From Oceaniglobus ichthyenteri (lineage in GTDB: Bacteria; Pseudomonadota; Alphaproteobacteria; Rhodobacterales; Rhodobacteraceae): 64,000 bases of DNA. Below, piece after piece: positions 16,017 through 25,800 of the stretch. The translations under genes and the position numbers were made by a program. Position 1 is the first letter of the stretch, and every line of letters starts with the position of its first letter. The stretch covers positions 1-64,000 of the forward strand of contig NZ_QAGK01000014.1 in assembly GCF_003057885.1 (NCBI RefSeq), given 5' to 3'. Under the pieces are notes generated by a model. It was not told the DNA's origin and made no database searches. It saw only the letters and a list, made by a program, of their open reading frames with translations.

Positions 16017-17273
16017 TCAGTCTCCGAATACGCGGGCGCCGGCCACCCAGGTGCCCAACACCTTGCCCTCCATCCGCTGACCGTCAAAGGGGGTGTTTTT
16101 GGATTTCGACAACAGGGTGAACCGATCCAGCACAAACGGCGCGTCCGGATCAAACAGCACCAGATCGGCGGGCGCACCGGGTGACAGCCGCCCCTGGGGC
16201 AGGCCCAGACGGCGCGCCGGGTTCAACGACAAAGCCCGCCACAGGGTCGGCAGATCAATCTGCCCGGCATGGACCAGACGCATCGCCGCGGGCAGCAGGG
16301 TTTGCAGCGCCACCGCCCCGCTTGCCGCCTCTTCATAGGGCAGGCGTTTGGATTCCTCATCTTGGGGGGTATGCATGGAACATAGAATGTCGATCAGCCC
16401 GCTGGCCAGGGCTTCGACCATGGCCATACGGTCATCCTCGGCGCGCAGGGGCGGTTTGATTTTGAAAAACGTGCGGTAATCGCCCACGTCGAGTTCATTC
16501 AATGTCAGGTGGTGAATGCCGATGCCTGCCGTCACATCCAGCCCATTGCGTTTGGCCCGTGCAAGCGCGGGCAGGGCGCGGGCCGATGTGATCTGATCGG
16601 CGTGATAGCGCGCGCCGGTCATTTCGACCACGGCCATGTCGCGATCCAACGCCATACGCTCGGCCATGGGCGATACGGCCGGCAATCCCCGCAGCGAGGC
16701 GAATTTGCCCGATGTCACACAGGCCCCGGCGCTGAGCCCCGGATCTTGGGGGTGGGCGATGACCAGGGCATCCAGCGATTTGGCATAGGTCAGGCAGCGG
16801 GAAAATACCTTGGTGTTGGCAACCACACGGTCGCAATCGGTAAAGGCCACGGCGCCGGCGTCTTTCAAAAACCCGATCTCGGTCATTTCGCGCCCCTCGC
16901 GGCCCTTGGTCAGGGCGGCCATGGGCAACACGCGCACGGCACTGTCGGCATTGGCGCGGCGGTGGACGAATTCCAACACTTCGGGGGTGTCGATGGCGGG
17001 GGATGTATCGGGGCGGGTGACCATGGTGGTTACCCCGCCCGCCGCCGCCGCACGCCCGGCACTGCGAAACGATTCCTTGTGCCGCTCGCCGGGCTCGGAC
17101 ACTTTTACGCCAATGTCGATGATACCGGGGGCCAGACATTTGCCGCCGCAATCCACGGTATGTTCGGCCGGGCCATCGGCGGTGATCATACCGTCGGCCA
17201 CCCGCAGCGTGCCCAGACGTTCGGTGCCGGTTTCCGGATCAATCAACCGGGCGTTGGTAAACAGGGTGCTCAT
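16017..17273 (-). CDS. pyrC: Dihydroorotase-like protein, probably catalytically inactive
   Basis: 418-residue amidohydrolase-fold protein of the class I dihydroorotase family, in a pyrB operon. Its metal site is degenerate. The family's D-x-H-x-H-x-R-x-P-G motif reads D53-I-G55-V-K57-V-S-E-P-G, losing both histidines, and the late catalytic TDHAPH-like motif reads CSMHTPQ with no aspartate. Other parts are well kept (HPQDPGLSAG, SPMAERMALDRDMAVVEMTGARYHADQIT, SKSKNTPFDGQ). It thus resembles the inactive PyrC'/PyrX proteins that scaffold aspartate transcarbamoylase next to pyrB in other bacteria. An active dihydroorotase should be encoded elsewhere. Confidence 0.88.
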   Translation of the reverse strand: MSTLFTNARLIDPETGTERLGTLRVADGMITADGPAEHTVDCGGKCLAPGIIDIGVKVSEPGERHKESFRSAGRAAAAGGVTTMVTRPDTSPAIDTPEVLEFVHRRANADSAVRVLPMAALTKGREGREMTEIGFLKDAGAVAFTDCDRVVANTKVFSRCLTYAKSLDALVIAHPQDPGLSAGACVTSGKFASLRGLPAVSPMAERMALDRDMAVVEMTGARYHADQITSARALPALARAKRNGLDVTAGIGIHHLTLNELDVGDYRTFFKIKPPLRAEDDRMAMVEALASGLIDILCSMHTPQDEESKRLPYEEAASGAVALQTLLPAAMRLVHAGQIDLPTLWRALSLNPARRLGLPQGRLSPGAPADLVLFDPDAPFVLDRFTLLSKSKNTPFDGQRMEGKVLGTWVAGARVFGD

Positions 17274-17815
17274 ACTTCGCCCTTTCGGATGCGGCGGATC
17301 AAATCCACGACCTCGCGACTGTTTTCAATAAATTCAAACCCGATCTTGTGGGTGATGCTGCCGTTTTTGGTCATCTGGCGGTTTTCAGTGAAATACACCG
17401 AATCCGGCGGGCCCTGAACGTATTCAAATACCGGGGATTGCGCGATATCATGCGCGGCCAGCTTGCGCTGGCCCAAGGTTGCCGTGGCGATATAGGCGCG
17501 TTTGTTGGTCAGGGTGTAAAACGTGCCGCGCCGCACATAGGCATCCCAGATGAACCGCCCAAACACCATATACAGCCCGATCAACAGAAACGGCACGCCA
17601 AACAACGGAAAAACCATGCCGACAAAGCCGGTATCATTGCCGATAAACGCCGCTGCCGCGATCCAGAACAGGGCAAAGCCCGCAAAGAACAATCCAAACA
17701 GGGATTGGCCCAACCCGCCGGTCAGCCGCACCTGTGGGTCGGGCGCGCCCTGCCACAGGATGGTTTCGCCCGGGTCAAGAATATCCTCCCAACCGGGGGG
17801 CGTGGGCGATGTCAC
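17270..17815 (-). CDS. PH-like domain membrane protein (181 aa)
   Basis: Starts with a proline-rich segment and LDPGETILWQGAPDP, then two hydrophobic helices (about residues 35-83), then a C-terminal bacterial PH-like region beginning RRGTFYTLTNKRAYIATATLGQR and ending in a basic tail. The 'GE-x-I-LW-x-G' opening and 'Y-x-LTNKRAY' are typical of YdbS/YdbT-type bPH proteins. It overlaps the neighbours on both sides by four bases. Such genes next to pyrB are often labelled as aspartate transcarbamoylase subunits in databases, which the sequence does not support. Function unknown. Confidence 0.82.
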   Translation of the reverse strand: MTSPTPPGWEDILDPGETILWQGAPDPQVRLTGGLGQSLFGLFFAGFALFWIAAAAFIGNDTGFVGMVFPLFGVPFLLIGLYMVFGRFIWDAYVRRGTFYTLTNKRAYIATATLGQRKLAAHDIAQSPVFEYVQGPPDSVYFTENRQMTKNGSITHKIGFEFIENSREVVDLIRRIRKGEV

Positions 17816-18363
17816 GATTGGCCCGTCAACATCAATACGATCAGGCCCAACAGCGCCGCCGCCAGCACCGCGATCAACAAGGTGCGGCGCGAGGCGCGGT
17901 GGCCGATTTCATCGCCCGCCCCTTGGCCGCCGTCGTTCAACGTGCCTTTGGCGCTGGTGCTGGTCAGCGGTGTCAGGTGCGGGGGCGGCGCGCCCTGTTC
18001 GGAAAAGGCCGCAATCAGCGTGCATCCGTCCTTTAGCGCAAGGGTGCGTGCCGCCCCCCCAAAGGCGCGGCTGCGCACGATGGCAACCTCACCGCTGAGC
18101 GCGTTGAGCCGGGCGCGCTCCGGCCCAAGGGTTTCGGGCGCGATGCCGTGCCCGTCCCCGAGCAGCGCGGTCAGACCCATTTCGCCCAACTGGGCGGGAT
18201 TGACGATTTGCACATGTTCGGCGTCCAATTCGGCCACGCCCAATGCTTTTGCCAAAGGGGCAAGGGTTTCGCCGTGGTTTACCTCCATCGCCAGTTTGTA
18301 GGGCAGGGCGAACAGGCGCACGATGCCATGTTCATTGGCGGGAATGGTGATTGGTCCGGTCAT
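17812..18363 (-). CDS. Tail-anchored hypothetical protein (183 aa)
   Basis: A soluble N-terminal part of about 155 residues, without a recognised domain (VRLFALPYKLAMEVNHGETLAPLAKALG; LTALLGDGHGIAPE), precedes a polar, glycine-rich linker. A C-terminal transmembrane helix (TLLIAVLAAALLGLIVLMLTG) ends five residues before the stop. This is a tail-anchor layout with the main domain in the cytoplasm. Overlaps of four bases at both ends tie it to the PH-like genes. No enzyme motif is visible. Confidence 0.8.
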   Translation of the reverse strand: MTGPITIPANEHGIVRLFALPYKLAMEVNHGETLAPLAKALGVAELDAEHVQIVNPAQLGEMGLTALLGDGHGIAPETLGPERARLNALSGEVAIVRSRAFGGAARTLALKDGCTLIAAFSEQGAPPPHLTPLTSTSAKGTLNDGGQGAGDEIGHRASRRTLLIAVLAAALLGLIVLMLTGQS

Positions 18364-18782
18364 TTTACACCCCAGTTCAAACGTTTTGCCACGGTTTCGG
18401 AATCGTTCAGCGGTTCAACCATCCAGCGCGCCCTGGTGGCGCTGTATATAATCAACTTGCCTGGTCTGGGTATGACTTTGGCCACATCATCGCGCCCCAG
18501 GGTCGCGCCCCGGCGCAGGATCAACCGTTGATCGGTCAGGCACCAATCATCGCCTTTGCGCAGGTAAAGGTTATAGCCAAGGTAAGCGACGAAAAATATC
18601 GCCAGAAAAATTCCCAGATCGGCCAGGTCAAACCTGTTTTGATAGATCAGAAGCAAGCTATAGCTGGCACCGGCAACCGCCCCAATGACCAAGGTTTCAA
18701 ACAGTCGTTGTTTGGGCGATGGGCGACCTTTGGCGATTACGGTTTCCCCATCGCTCAGAACAGGTGGCCAGGGGGCGGTCAT
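18360..18782 (-). CDS. PH-like domain membrane protein (140 aa)
   Basis: Opens with [19 protein letters not shown], has two hydrophobic helices (about residues 28-70), then a short PH-like region [26 protein letters not shown]. It is a shorter relative, in layout, of the protein at 17270-17815. It directly follows pyrB with a four-base overlap. The pairing of two PH-like membrane proteins and a tail-anchored one between pyrB and the dihydroorotase-like gene suggests a membrane-associated assembly, but that is inference. Confidence 0.8.
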   Translation of the reverse strand: MTAPWPPVLSDGETVIAKGRPSPKQRLFETLVIGAVAGASYSLLLIYQNRFDLADLGIFLAIFFVAYLGYNLYLRKGDDWCLTDQRLILRRGATLGRDDVAKVIPRPGKLIIYSATRARWMVEPLNDSETVAKRLNWGVK

Positions 18783-19729
18783 ACCATCACCCCTTGCGGT
18801 GCGGCGGCGCGGTTGCGCGCCAACAGATCCATCGCCGCCATGCGCACGGCAACCCCCATTTCCACCTGTTCCTGAATGACGGATCGGTTGATGTCATCGG
18901 CCAGGGTGCCGTCAATCTCGACCCCCCGGTTCATCGGGCCGGGATGCATGACGATGGCGTCGTCTTTCGCATGGCTCAGCTTTTCACCGTCCAGACCAAA
19001 GCGGTGGTAATATTCGCGCTCGGACGGGATGAACCCACCGTCCATCCGTTCCTTTTGCAGGCGCAGCATCATCACCACATCGACCCCCGCCAATCCGGCG
19101 CGCATGTCGTCAAACACCTCAACCCCCCAATCGCGCACGTCGGCGGGTATCAATGTTGGCGGGCCGATCAGACGGATTCGGTTCTCCATTTTGCCCAGCA
19201 GCAGAATGTTTGACCGCGCCACCCGCGAATGGGCGATGTCGCCGCAAATCGCCACGCTTAACCGGTGCAACCGCCCCTTGGCCCGGCGAATGGTCAACGC
19301 ATCCAGCAACGCCTGGGTGGGGTGTTCGTGCCGCCCGTCGCCGGCATTCAACACGGCGCAATTCACCTTGTCCGCCAACAGGTTCACCGCCCCCGAATGG
19401 GGGTGGCGCACCACCAAAAGATCGGGGTGCATGGCGTTGATCGTCATCGCCGTGTCGATCAGGGTTTCACCCTTTTTGATGCTGGAGGCCTGCATCGCCA
19501 TGTTCATCACATCGGCGCCCAACCGTTTTCCGGCCAATTCGAAACTGGCCTGGGTGCGGGTGGAGTTTTCGAAAAACATGTTCACCTGGGTCAGACCGGC
19601 CAAGGCATCGCTGTGCTTTTGCGGGGCGCGGTTCAGGGCGACATATTGATCGGCCAGATCCAGAAGGGTGGTAATTTCCATCGGATGCAGCGGTTCAATG
19701 CCCAGCAGGTGTCGGTGGCGAAATGTCAT
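18779..19729 (-). CDS. pyrB: Aspartate carbamoyltransferase catalytic subunit
   Basis: 316-residue enzyme condensing carbamoyl phosphate and aspartate, the committed step of pyrimidine synthesis. The carbamoyl-phosphate loop FFENSTRT is at 52-59, with SSIKKGE at 82-88 and [12 protein letters not shown] at 134-145. [13 protein letters not shown] marks the C-terminal domain. Length is typical of a catalytic chain. No pyrI regulatory gene is adjacent; instead the inactive dihydroorotase homologue lies four genes on, as in class A transcarbamoylase complexes. It is the first gene of a seven-gene minus-strand run in which every junction overlaps or is a few bases apart. Confidence 0.96.
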   Translation of the reverse strand: MTFRHRHLLGIEPLHPMEITTLLDLADQYVALNRAPQKHSDALAGLTQVNMFFENSTRTQASFELAGKRLGADVMNMAMQASSIKKGETLIDTAMTINAMHPDLLVVRHPHSGAVNLLADKVNCAVLNAGDGRHEHPTQALLDALTIRRAKGRLHRLSVAICGDIAHSRVARSNILLLGKMENRIRLIGPPTLIPADVRDWGVEVFDDMRAGLAGVDVVMMLRLQKERMDGGFIPSEREYYHRFGLDGEKLSHAKDDAIVMHPGPMNRGVEIDGTLADDINRSVIQEQVEMGVAVRMAAMDLLARNRAAAPQGVMV

Positions 19730-19877
19730 GCGCGCTGCCCTCTCGTTCGGCCTTGGATTACCTGAAGGGGTGGTTGCGGGTCAAGCGGGGGCAGGCGCGC
19801 CCGCATGACCCAGGCTATTTTGCACTGCGGCCAAGTGGTGCGTGGGCATTTGTTTTCTCAGGGTTTATGATCAGGGT

Positions 19878-20702
19878 ATGGAATCGCGCCTTGATCAGAT
19901 GGATTTTGACACGTTGACCGCGCTTTTGGCGTGGCAGGTTGAATTGGGCGCCGATGAACCGATCGGTGATCTGCCGGTTGATCGCTATGAATTGCCCGAC
20001 GCTGCCGTTCCCATGGCGGCCGTCGCCCCCCCGCCAAAACCCGGCCCGGCCAAGGCCGGGGCGCGCCCGCCCTTGCCGCCGCCGATGGAAAAGGCCGATC
20101 CTGTCGCGCTGGCCCATACGGCGCTGAGCGGCGTGCGCGATCTTGCCGGATTGCGCGCGGCGATGGCCGGGTTTGAGGGCTGTGAATTGAAACGCGGCGC
20201 ACGCAACACCGTGTTTGCCGATGGGCTGGCAGGCGCGCGCGTCATGGTGATTGGCGAAGCGCCGGGGCGCGAAGAGGACAGTGTTGGCAAGCCCTTTGTC
20301 GGCCGCGCCGGACAGTTGTTGGACAGGATGTTCGCGGCCATCGGTCTGGGGCGTGAAAATACCGGGGCGGACGGGCTGTATATCACCAATATCATGCCCT
20401 GGCGCCCCCCTGAAAACCGCGATCCCAACCCCGAAGAAATCGCCACGATGATGCCGTTTGTGCAGCGCCACGTGGAATTGGCCGCGCCCGAGGTGTTGGT
20501 TCTGATGGGCAACATCAGCTGTTATGCGCTGTTGGGCCGTAAGGGCGTGACCCGTTTGCGCGGCCAGTGGGCCGAGGCGCTGAACCTGCCGGTCTTGCCG
20601 ATGTTCCACCCCGCCTATCTGTTGCGCAATCCCGGGGCCAAACGCGATGCGTGGCACGATCTGCTGATGCTTCAGGCGCGGTTGCGGGGCGGGGGGCGAT
20701 AG
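19878..20702 (+). CDS. Uracil-DNA glycosylase, family 4-like without iron-sulfur ligands
   Basis: 274 residues. After a polar N-terminal extension of about 95 residues with a proline-rich stretch, it carries the family 4 glycosylase core: motif A GEAPGREED (126-134), KPFVGRAGQLLD, YITNIMPWRPPENR, and motif B HPAYLLRN (244-251). It should excise uracil from deaminated DNA. Only one of the four usual cluster cysteines (C102) is present; the aligned others are F99, W175 and M191/M192. C215 lies elsewhere. So a cluster-free relative is likely. ATG 19878 is chosen over 19842 because of TCAGGG before it. Divergent from pyrB; moaB follows. Confidence 0.9.
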   Translation: MESRLDQMDFDTLTALLAWQVELGADEPIGDLPVDRYELPDAAVPMAAVAPPPKPGPAKAGARPPLPPPMEKADPVALAHTALSGVRDLAGLRAAMAGFEGCELKRGARNTVFADGLAGARVMVIGEAPGREEDSVGKPFVGRAGQLLDRMFAAIGLGRENTGADGLYITNIMPWRPPENRDPNPEEIATMMPFVQRHVELAAPEVLVLMGNISCYALLGRKGVTRLRGQWAEALNLPVLPMFHPAYLLRNPGAKRDAWHDLLMLQARLRGGGR

Positions 20703-20774
20703 GAAAATTTAGTGTCTGTCGATCCGCGGGCAGGGCCCGACCGGCCCGACAGTTCGTTTGAAAAAGGGCCTGCT

Positions 20775-21317
20775 ATGTCTCGTATTGATGAAACCATGGA
20801 ATTCATTCCGGTTCGAATTGCCGTTCTGACGGTGTCTGATACCCGCTCTTTGGCCGAGGATCGGTCAGGCGATACTTTGGCCGGGCGCATCGCGGCGGCG
20901 GGCCATATCCTGGCGGCGCGCGCCATGCTTCCCGATGAGCGGGGCGAAATTGCCGATCAACTGCGCGCCTGGTGCGGTGATCCGGCGATTGATGTGGTGA
21001 TTACCACGGGCGGCACCGGGCTGACCGGGCGCGATGTCACGGTTGAGGCACACCGCGATGTCTATGAAAAAGAGATGGACGCTTTTGGCACCGTCTTCAC
21101 CATCGTCAGCCTGAAGAAAATTGGCACCAGTGCGGTGCAAAGCCGCGCCTGCGCCGGTGTGGCCCAGGGCACGTATCTGTTTGCTCTGCCGGGCAGCCCC
21201 GGCGCGTGCAAGGATGCCTGGGATGAAATTCTGGCCCCGCAATTGGATTACCGCCACCGCCCCTGCAATTTTGTCGAGATTTTTCCACGTCTGGATGAAC
21301 ATCAGCGACGGAAATGA
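20775..21317 (+). CDS. moaB: Molybdenum cofactor biosynthesis protein B
   Basis: 180-residue MoaB/MogA-fold protein that adenylylates molybdopterin before molybdenum insertion. The binding signature is clear (VVITTGGTGLTGRDVTVEA, residues about 77-95), with TIVSLKKIGTSAVQSRACAGVA and FALPGSPGACKDAWDEIL further on. ATG 20775 has AAAAAGGG upstream. It lies 72 bases after the glycosylase gene on the same strand. It complements the moaD-moaE pair at 6711-7405. Confidence 0.93.
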   Translation: MSRIDETMEFIPVRIAVLTVSDTRSLAEDRSGDTLAGRIAAAGHILAARAMLPDERGEIADQLRAWCGDPAIDVVITTGGTGLTGRDVTVEAHRDVYEKEMDAFGTVFTIVSLKKIGTSAVQSRACAGVAQGTYLFALPGSPGACKDAWDEILAPQLDYRHRPCNFVEIFPRLDEHQRRK

Positions 21318-21413
21318 TCCACACGCACGTTTGATCAGGGCGCGGCGCGAAAAAATTGGCGCAACGGCTTTGCCCGCTACATTGTGGGAGACATTGGCAA
21401 AAGGCAGGTGTGG

Positions 21414-22880
21414 ATGCGATTTCTGAGACGATCCTTGGTGGGTTTGTTTTTGCTTGCGGCGACGCTGGGCCTGTTGGCGCTGGCCGGGAACAGCCTGTAT
21501 TCGGCGGTTCAGCTGCGCAATGCCGATGATCGTGGGGCGCGTCCGGCGCGGGAACGGGTGTTGGCGGTGAATGTCGTGCCATTCCTGCCCGAAACGGTGG
21601 TGCCGGTCTTGTCCACCTTTGGTGAAATCCGCAGCCGCCGCACCTTGGAAATCCGCGCCAGCGCGGCGGGCGAGGTGATTGAACTGGGCAACGGGGTGCA
21701 GGACGGGGGCCGGGTGACGGCGGGGCAGTTGTTGTTTCGCGTTGACCCCACCAATGCGATGACCGCGTTGGAAGTGGCGCAAACCGATGTGTTGGATGCC
21801 GAGGCCGAGTTGCGCGATGCCCGACGGTCGGTTGAATTGGCCGGTGAAGAGGTCGCATCGGCGCGGGCACAGGCGCGGTTGCGTCAGAATGCGCTGCAAC
21901 GCCAGCGTGATCTGGCCGAACGTGGTGTCGGCACCGCCGCCGCCGTCGAAGCCGCCGAACTGAGCGCCGCCGCCGCCGATCAGGCGGTTCTGTCGCGCCG
22001 CCAATCCGAGGCACAGGCACAGGCGCGGCTGGACCAGGCCGCCACCCAACTCAGCCGTCGTGAAATCGCGCTGGACGAGGCACGCCGCCGTGTCGCCGAT
22101 ACCGAGGTGCGCGCCGAATTTTCCGGCGTTCTGGGCGATGTAAGCGTGGTCAAGGGCCGGTTGGTCACCAGCAATGAAAAGCTGGCGCTATTGATCGACC
22201 CCGAAAGGTTGGAAATATCCTTTCGGGTATCGACGCCACAATATGCCCGGCTTTTGGATGATCAGGGGCGGCTGATTGGATCTGACCTTACCGTATCCCT
22301 TTTGGTCAACGGTTTCACCCTGACCACGACGGGCAAGATCACCCGCGAAGGTGCGGCAGTGGGGGTGGGGCAAACCGGGCGGTTGCTTTATGCCGATCTG
22401 GCCAGTGCGACGGGGTTTCGCCCCGGCGATTTTGCCACTGTCGATATCAACGAACCGGCGCTGGAGCGGGTGGCGCGCCTGCCTGCGGCGGCAGTCGATT
22501 CCGCTGGCACCATCCTGTTGCTGGGTCAGGATGAGCGGCTGGAAGTCGCCAGTGTGATGGTGGAACGTCGCCAGGGCGATGATGTGTTGGTGCGCGCGCA
22601 GGGCTTGCAGGGGCGCGATGTGGTCGCCGAACGCTCGCCCCTTTTGGGCGCGGGGATCAAGGTGCGGCCGTTGCGCCCCGAAACGGTAACCGAAAATGCC
22701 GCCCCGGCCCCGCCCGCCATGGTCGAGCTGACAGAAGAACGCCGCGCCCGCCTGATTGCCTTTGTCGAGGGCAACGGCAGAATGCCAGCAGAAGCAAAAG
22801 AACGGGTACTGGCGCAACTGCGCGAACCCAGTGTACCGGCCCAAACGATTGAGCGGATCGAACAGCGGATGGGGGGCTGA
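21414..22880 (+). CDS. RND efflux periplasmic adaptor (HlyD/AcrA-like)
   Basis: 488 residues. An N-terminal membrane segment (about 5-25), a lipoyl half (EIRASAAGEVIELGNGVQDGGRV), a long alanine-rich alpha hairpin (about 125-220), then the second lipoyl half (VRAEFSGVLGDVSVVKGRLVTSNEKLALLIDPERL) and beta-barrel/MP domains. It links an inner-membrane RND pump to an outer-membrane channel. ATG 21414 is preferred over 21384 because AGGCAGGTG precedes it and the signal segment follows directly. The pump gene begins two bases after its stop. Confidence 0.9.
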   Translation: MRFLRRSLVGLFLLAATLGLLALAGNSLYSAVQLRNADDRGARPARERVLAVNVVPFLPETVVPVLSTFGEIRSRRTLEIRASAAGEVIELGNGVQDGGRVTAGQLLFRVDPTNAMTALEVAQTDVLDAEAELRDARRSVELAGEEVASARAQARLRQNALQRQRDLAERGVGTAAAVEAAELSAAAADQAVLSRRQSEAQAQARLDQAATQLSRREIALDEARRRVADTEVRAEFSGVLGDVSVVKGRLVTSNEKLALLIDPERLEISFRVSTPQYARLLDDQGRLIGSDLTVSLLVNGFTLTTTGKITREGAAVGVGQTGRLLYADLASATGFRPGDFATVDINEPALERVARLPAAAVDSAGTILLLGQDERLEVASVMVERRQGDDVLVRAQGLQGRDVVAERSPLLGAGIKVRPLRPETVTENAAPAPPAMVELTEERRARLIAFVEGNGRMPAEAKERVLAQLREPSVPAQTIERIEQRMGG

Positions 22881-22882
22881 TC

Positions 22883-25800
22883 ATGGCATCCCGGCAATTC
22901 CCCATCGCGGGCGGTGTTCTGGCCTATTTCGCGCAACACCGCACGGCGGCCAATCTGTTGTTGGTGGTGATGCTGGCGCTGGGTCTGGCGGCTGCGCCCA
23001 AAATGCGCGCGCAGTTCTTTCCCGATGTGGTGATCGACAATGTGTCGGTCAGCGTGGCGTGGGATGGGGCCGGGGCCGAAGATGTGGACAATGCAATCGT
23101 TCAGGTGTTGGAAACCACGCTGTTGGCGGTCGAAGGTGTGGAAGGCAGCAGCGCATCATCGTCACAAGGGCGCGCCAGAATCAGCCTTGATTTTGAACCG
23201 GGCTGGGATATGTCGCGCGCCGCCGAGGATGTGCAGGCGGCGGTCGATACGGTGTACACCCTGCCCGATGATGCCGATGATCCGGTGGTGCGGCGCGGGG
23301 CCTGGCGCGACCGGGTGACAGATGTGGTGATTTCCGGCCCTGTCGGCGTCGATCAATTGGGCCGCTTTGCCGATGAATTCAGCGCGCGATTGTTTCAGGC
23401 GGGTGTGACGCGGGTGACATTGCGCGGGGTTGCCGCGCCGCAAACCATTGTCGAGGTCGAATCGATCTCGCTGATCCGCAATGATGTGACGATGCGCGAT
23501 CTGGCCGATGCCATCGCCAAAGGGGCCGCCACCCAACCGGCGGGTGATGTGGCGGGGGGCGCACGGGTGCGCACCGGCATTGAAAAACGCAGCGCCGATC
23601 AGATTGCCGATATTGTTCTGCGCTCTAACCCTGATGGGTCGAAACTGCGCATTGGCGATGTGGCCACAATCCGTATCGAAGGGATCGACCGCGAGCGGGC
23701 CTATTTCGTGGGTGAAAACAGCGCCATTTCCATCCGGGTGGATCGCACCGACAAAGGCGATGCCATTGATATTCAGGCCCGGGTGGAAGAGGTGGCCGCC
23801 GAAATGCAGCCGGGCCTGCCCCAAGGGGTCAAGGTTGAACTGATCCGCACCCGCGCCGAGGCGATCACGGGTCGATTGAACATCCTGCTTGAAAACGGGC
23901 TGATGGGGATGGGCTTGGTGGTGCTGCTCTTGTTTTTGTTCCTGAATGCGCGCACGGCGTTTTGGGTGGCGGCGGGGATTCCGGTGGCGATGACGGCGGC
24001 GATTGCGCTGATGTATGCCGCCGGTCTGACGTTGAACATGATTTCTCTGTTTGCGCTGATCATCACCTTGGGCATTGTTGTGGATGATGCCATCGTGGTG
24101 GGCGAGCATGCCGATTTCCGGGTGCGCCGATTGGGCGAAACTCCGGTTCAGGGGGCGGTGAATGCCGCGCAACGGATGTTTCCGGCGGTGTTTTCGGCCA
24201 CGCTGACCACGATTATCGCGTTTTTCGGCCTTGTTGCTGTGGGCGGGCGGTTTGGCGATCTGATTTCGGATATTCCGTTCACGGTGATCGCGGTTTTGAT
24301 CGCATCGCTGGTTGAATGTTTCCTGATCCTGCCCAACCACATGGCCCATGCCATGGCCCATTCGGCGAAACAGCATTGGTATGACTGGCCGTCGCGCACC
24401 GTAAATATCGGGTTCAGTTGGTTCCGCGACCGGGTGTTTCGCAAATTGATGGCTGGGGTGATCTGGGCGCGCTATCCGGTGTTGGCCGGTGTTATCCTGG
24501 TGCTGATGAGCCAGGTGGCGGTATTTGTGCGCGGCGATGTGTCCTGGCGGTTTTTCTCATCGCCCGAACAAAGCAGCATCAGCGGCAATTTCGCCATGGC
24601 ACCGGGGGCGACCCGCGCCGATACGTTGGAAATGATGCGCATTTTGCAAACGGCGGTCGATGATCTGGGCCAGAAATACCAAGATGAATTTGGCCTGAAC
24701 CCGGTTGAATTTGCCATGGCCGAAATCGGCGGCACCACCGGGCGCGGGTTGTCGGGGCAAGACACCAAGGATGCCGATCTTTTGGGCTCTATCGCGATTG
24801 AGCTGATCGACGCCGATCTGCGCCCCTATTCCAGCTTTCGCTTTGTCGGGGAATTGCAGGATGCCGTGCCGGGCCACCCTCTGTTGGAAACGCTCAGTTT
24901 TCGGCGCTGGGGGTCGGGGCCGGGGGGTGATGCCCTGTCGGTGCAGATTTTTGGCGCCAGCGCCGAAACGTTGAAGGCGGCGGCGGAAAATCTGAAAACC
25001 ACCATGGCACAATTTGGTGAGGTTTCGGCGTTGGAAGACACGCTGTCGTATGACAAGGATGAACTGATCCTGGAGCTGACCCCACAGGGTCAGGCGCTGG
25101 GCGTATCGATTGATACATTGGGCCGGATCCTGCGGGATCGGTTGAACGGGATCGAGGCGGCGAGTTATCCCGATGGCCCGCGCTCGGCGAAAATTCGGGT
25201 GGAGCTGCCCGTGTCCGAACTGACCGCCGATTTCCTGGATCGCACGCTGATCCGCACCGGGGCAGGCGATTATGTCAGCCTGGCCGATATTGTCACCGTC
25301 GACCGGCGCAGCGGGTTTTCCACCGTCCGGCGCGAAAACGGGCTGCGCCTTGTGGCGGTGTCGGGCGATATCTCCGAGGATGATCCGGCCCGCGCCACCG
25401 AAATCATGGCGCAGTTGAAAGATAGCATTTTGCCAACCTTGGAGGAGGATTTCGCCGTCACCACCCGCCTGTCGGGGCTGGCCGAACAGGAAAACGAATT
25501 CCTGACCGATGCCGCGCTGGGCTTTATTCTGTGTTTGTTGGGGATTTTCCTGTGTCTGGCCTGGATATTCTCTAGCTGGACGCGCCCGATTGTGGTGATG
25601 GCGATTATCCCGTTTGGATTGGTCGGCACGATTTATGGCCACCACCTGTGGGATGTGGCGTTGTCGATGTTCACGGTGGTCGGGTTGATCGGAATGACGG
25701 GAATCATCATCAACGATTCCATCGTTCTGGTGACCACGGTGGATGAATACGCCGCCGAACGCGGGCTGATTCCGGCGATTATTGATGGCGCGTCCGACCG

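Noticed and set aside
20865-22049. Minus-strand open frame of nearly 400 codons across moaB and the adaptor gene
   Set aside because: It spans two convincing plus-strand genes and has Gly/Gln/Arg-rich, non-protein-like composition.
23162-24376. Long open frame on the minus strand opposite the RND pump gene
   Set aside because: Composition is His/Gln/Arg-rich, typical of the antisense shadow of GC-rich coding DNA, and the plus-strand protein is a clear family member.
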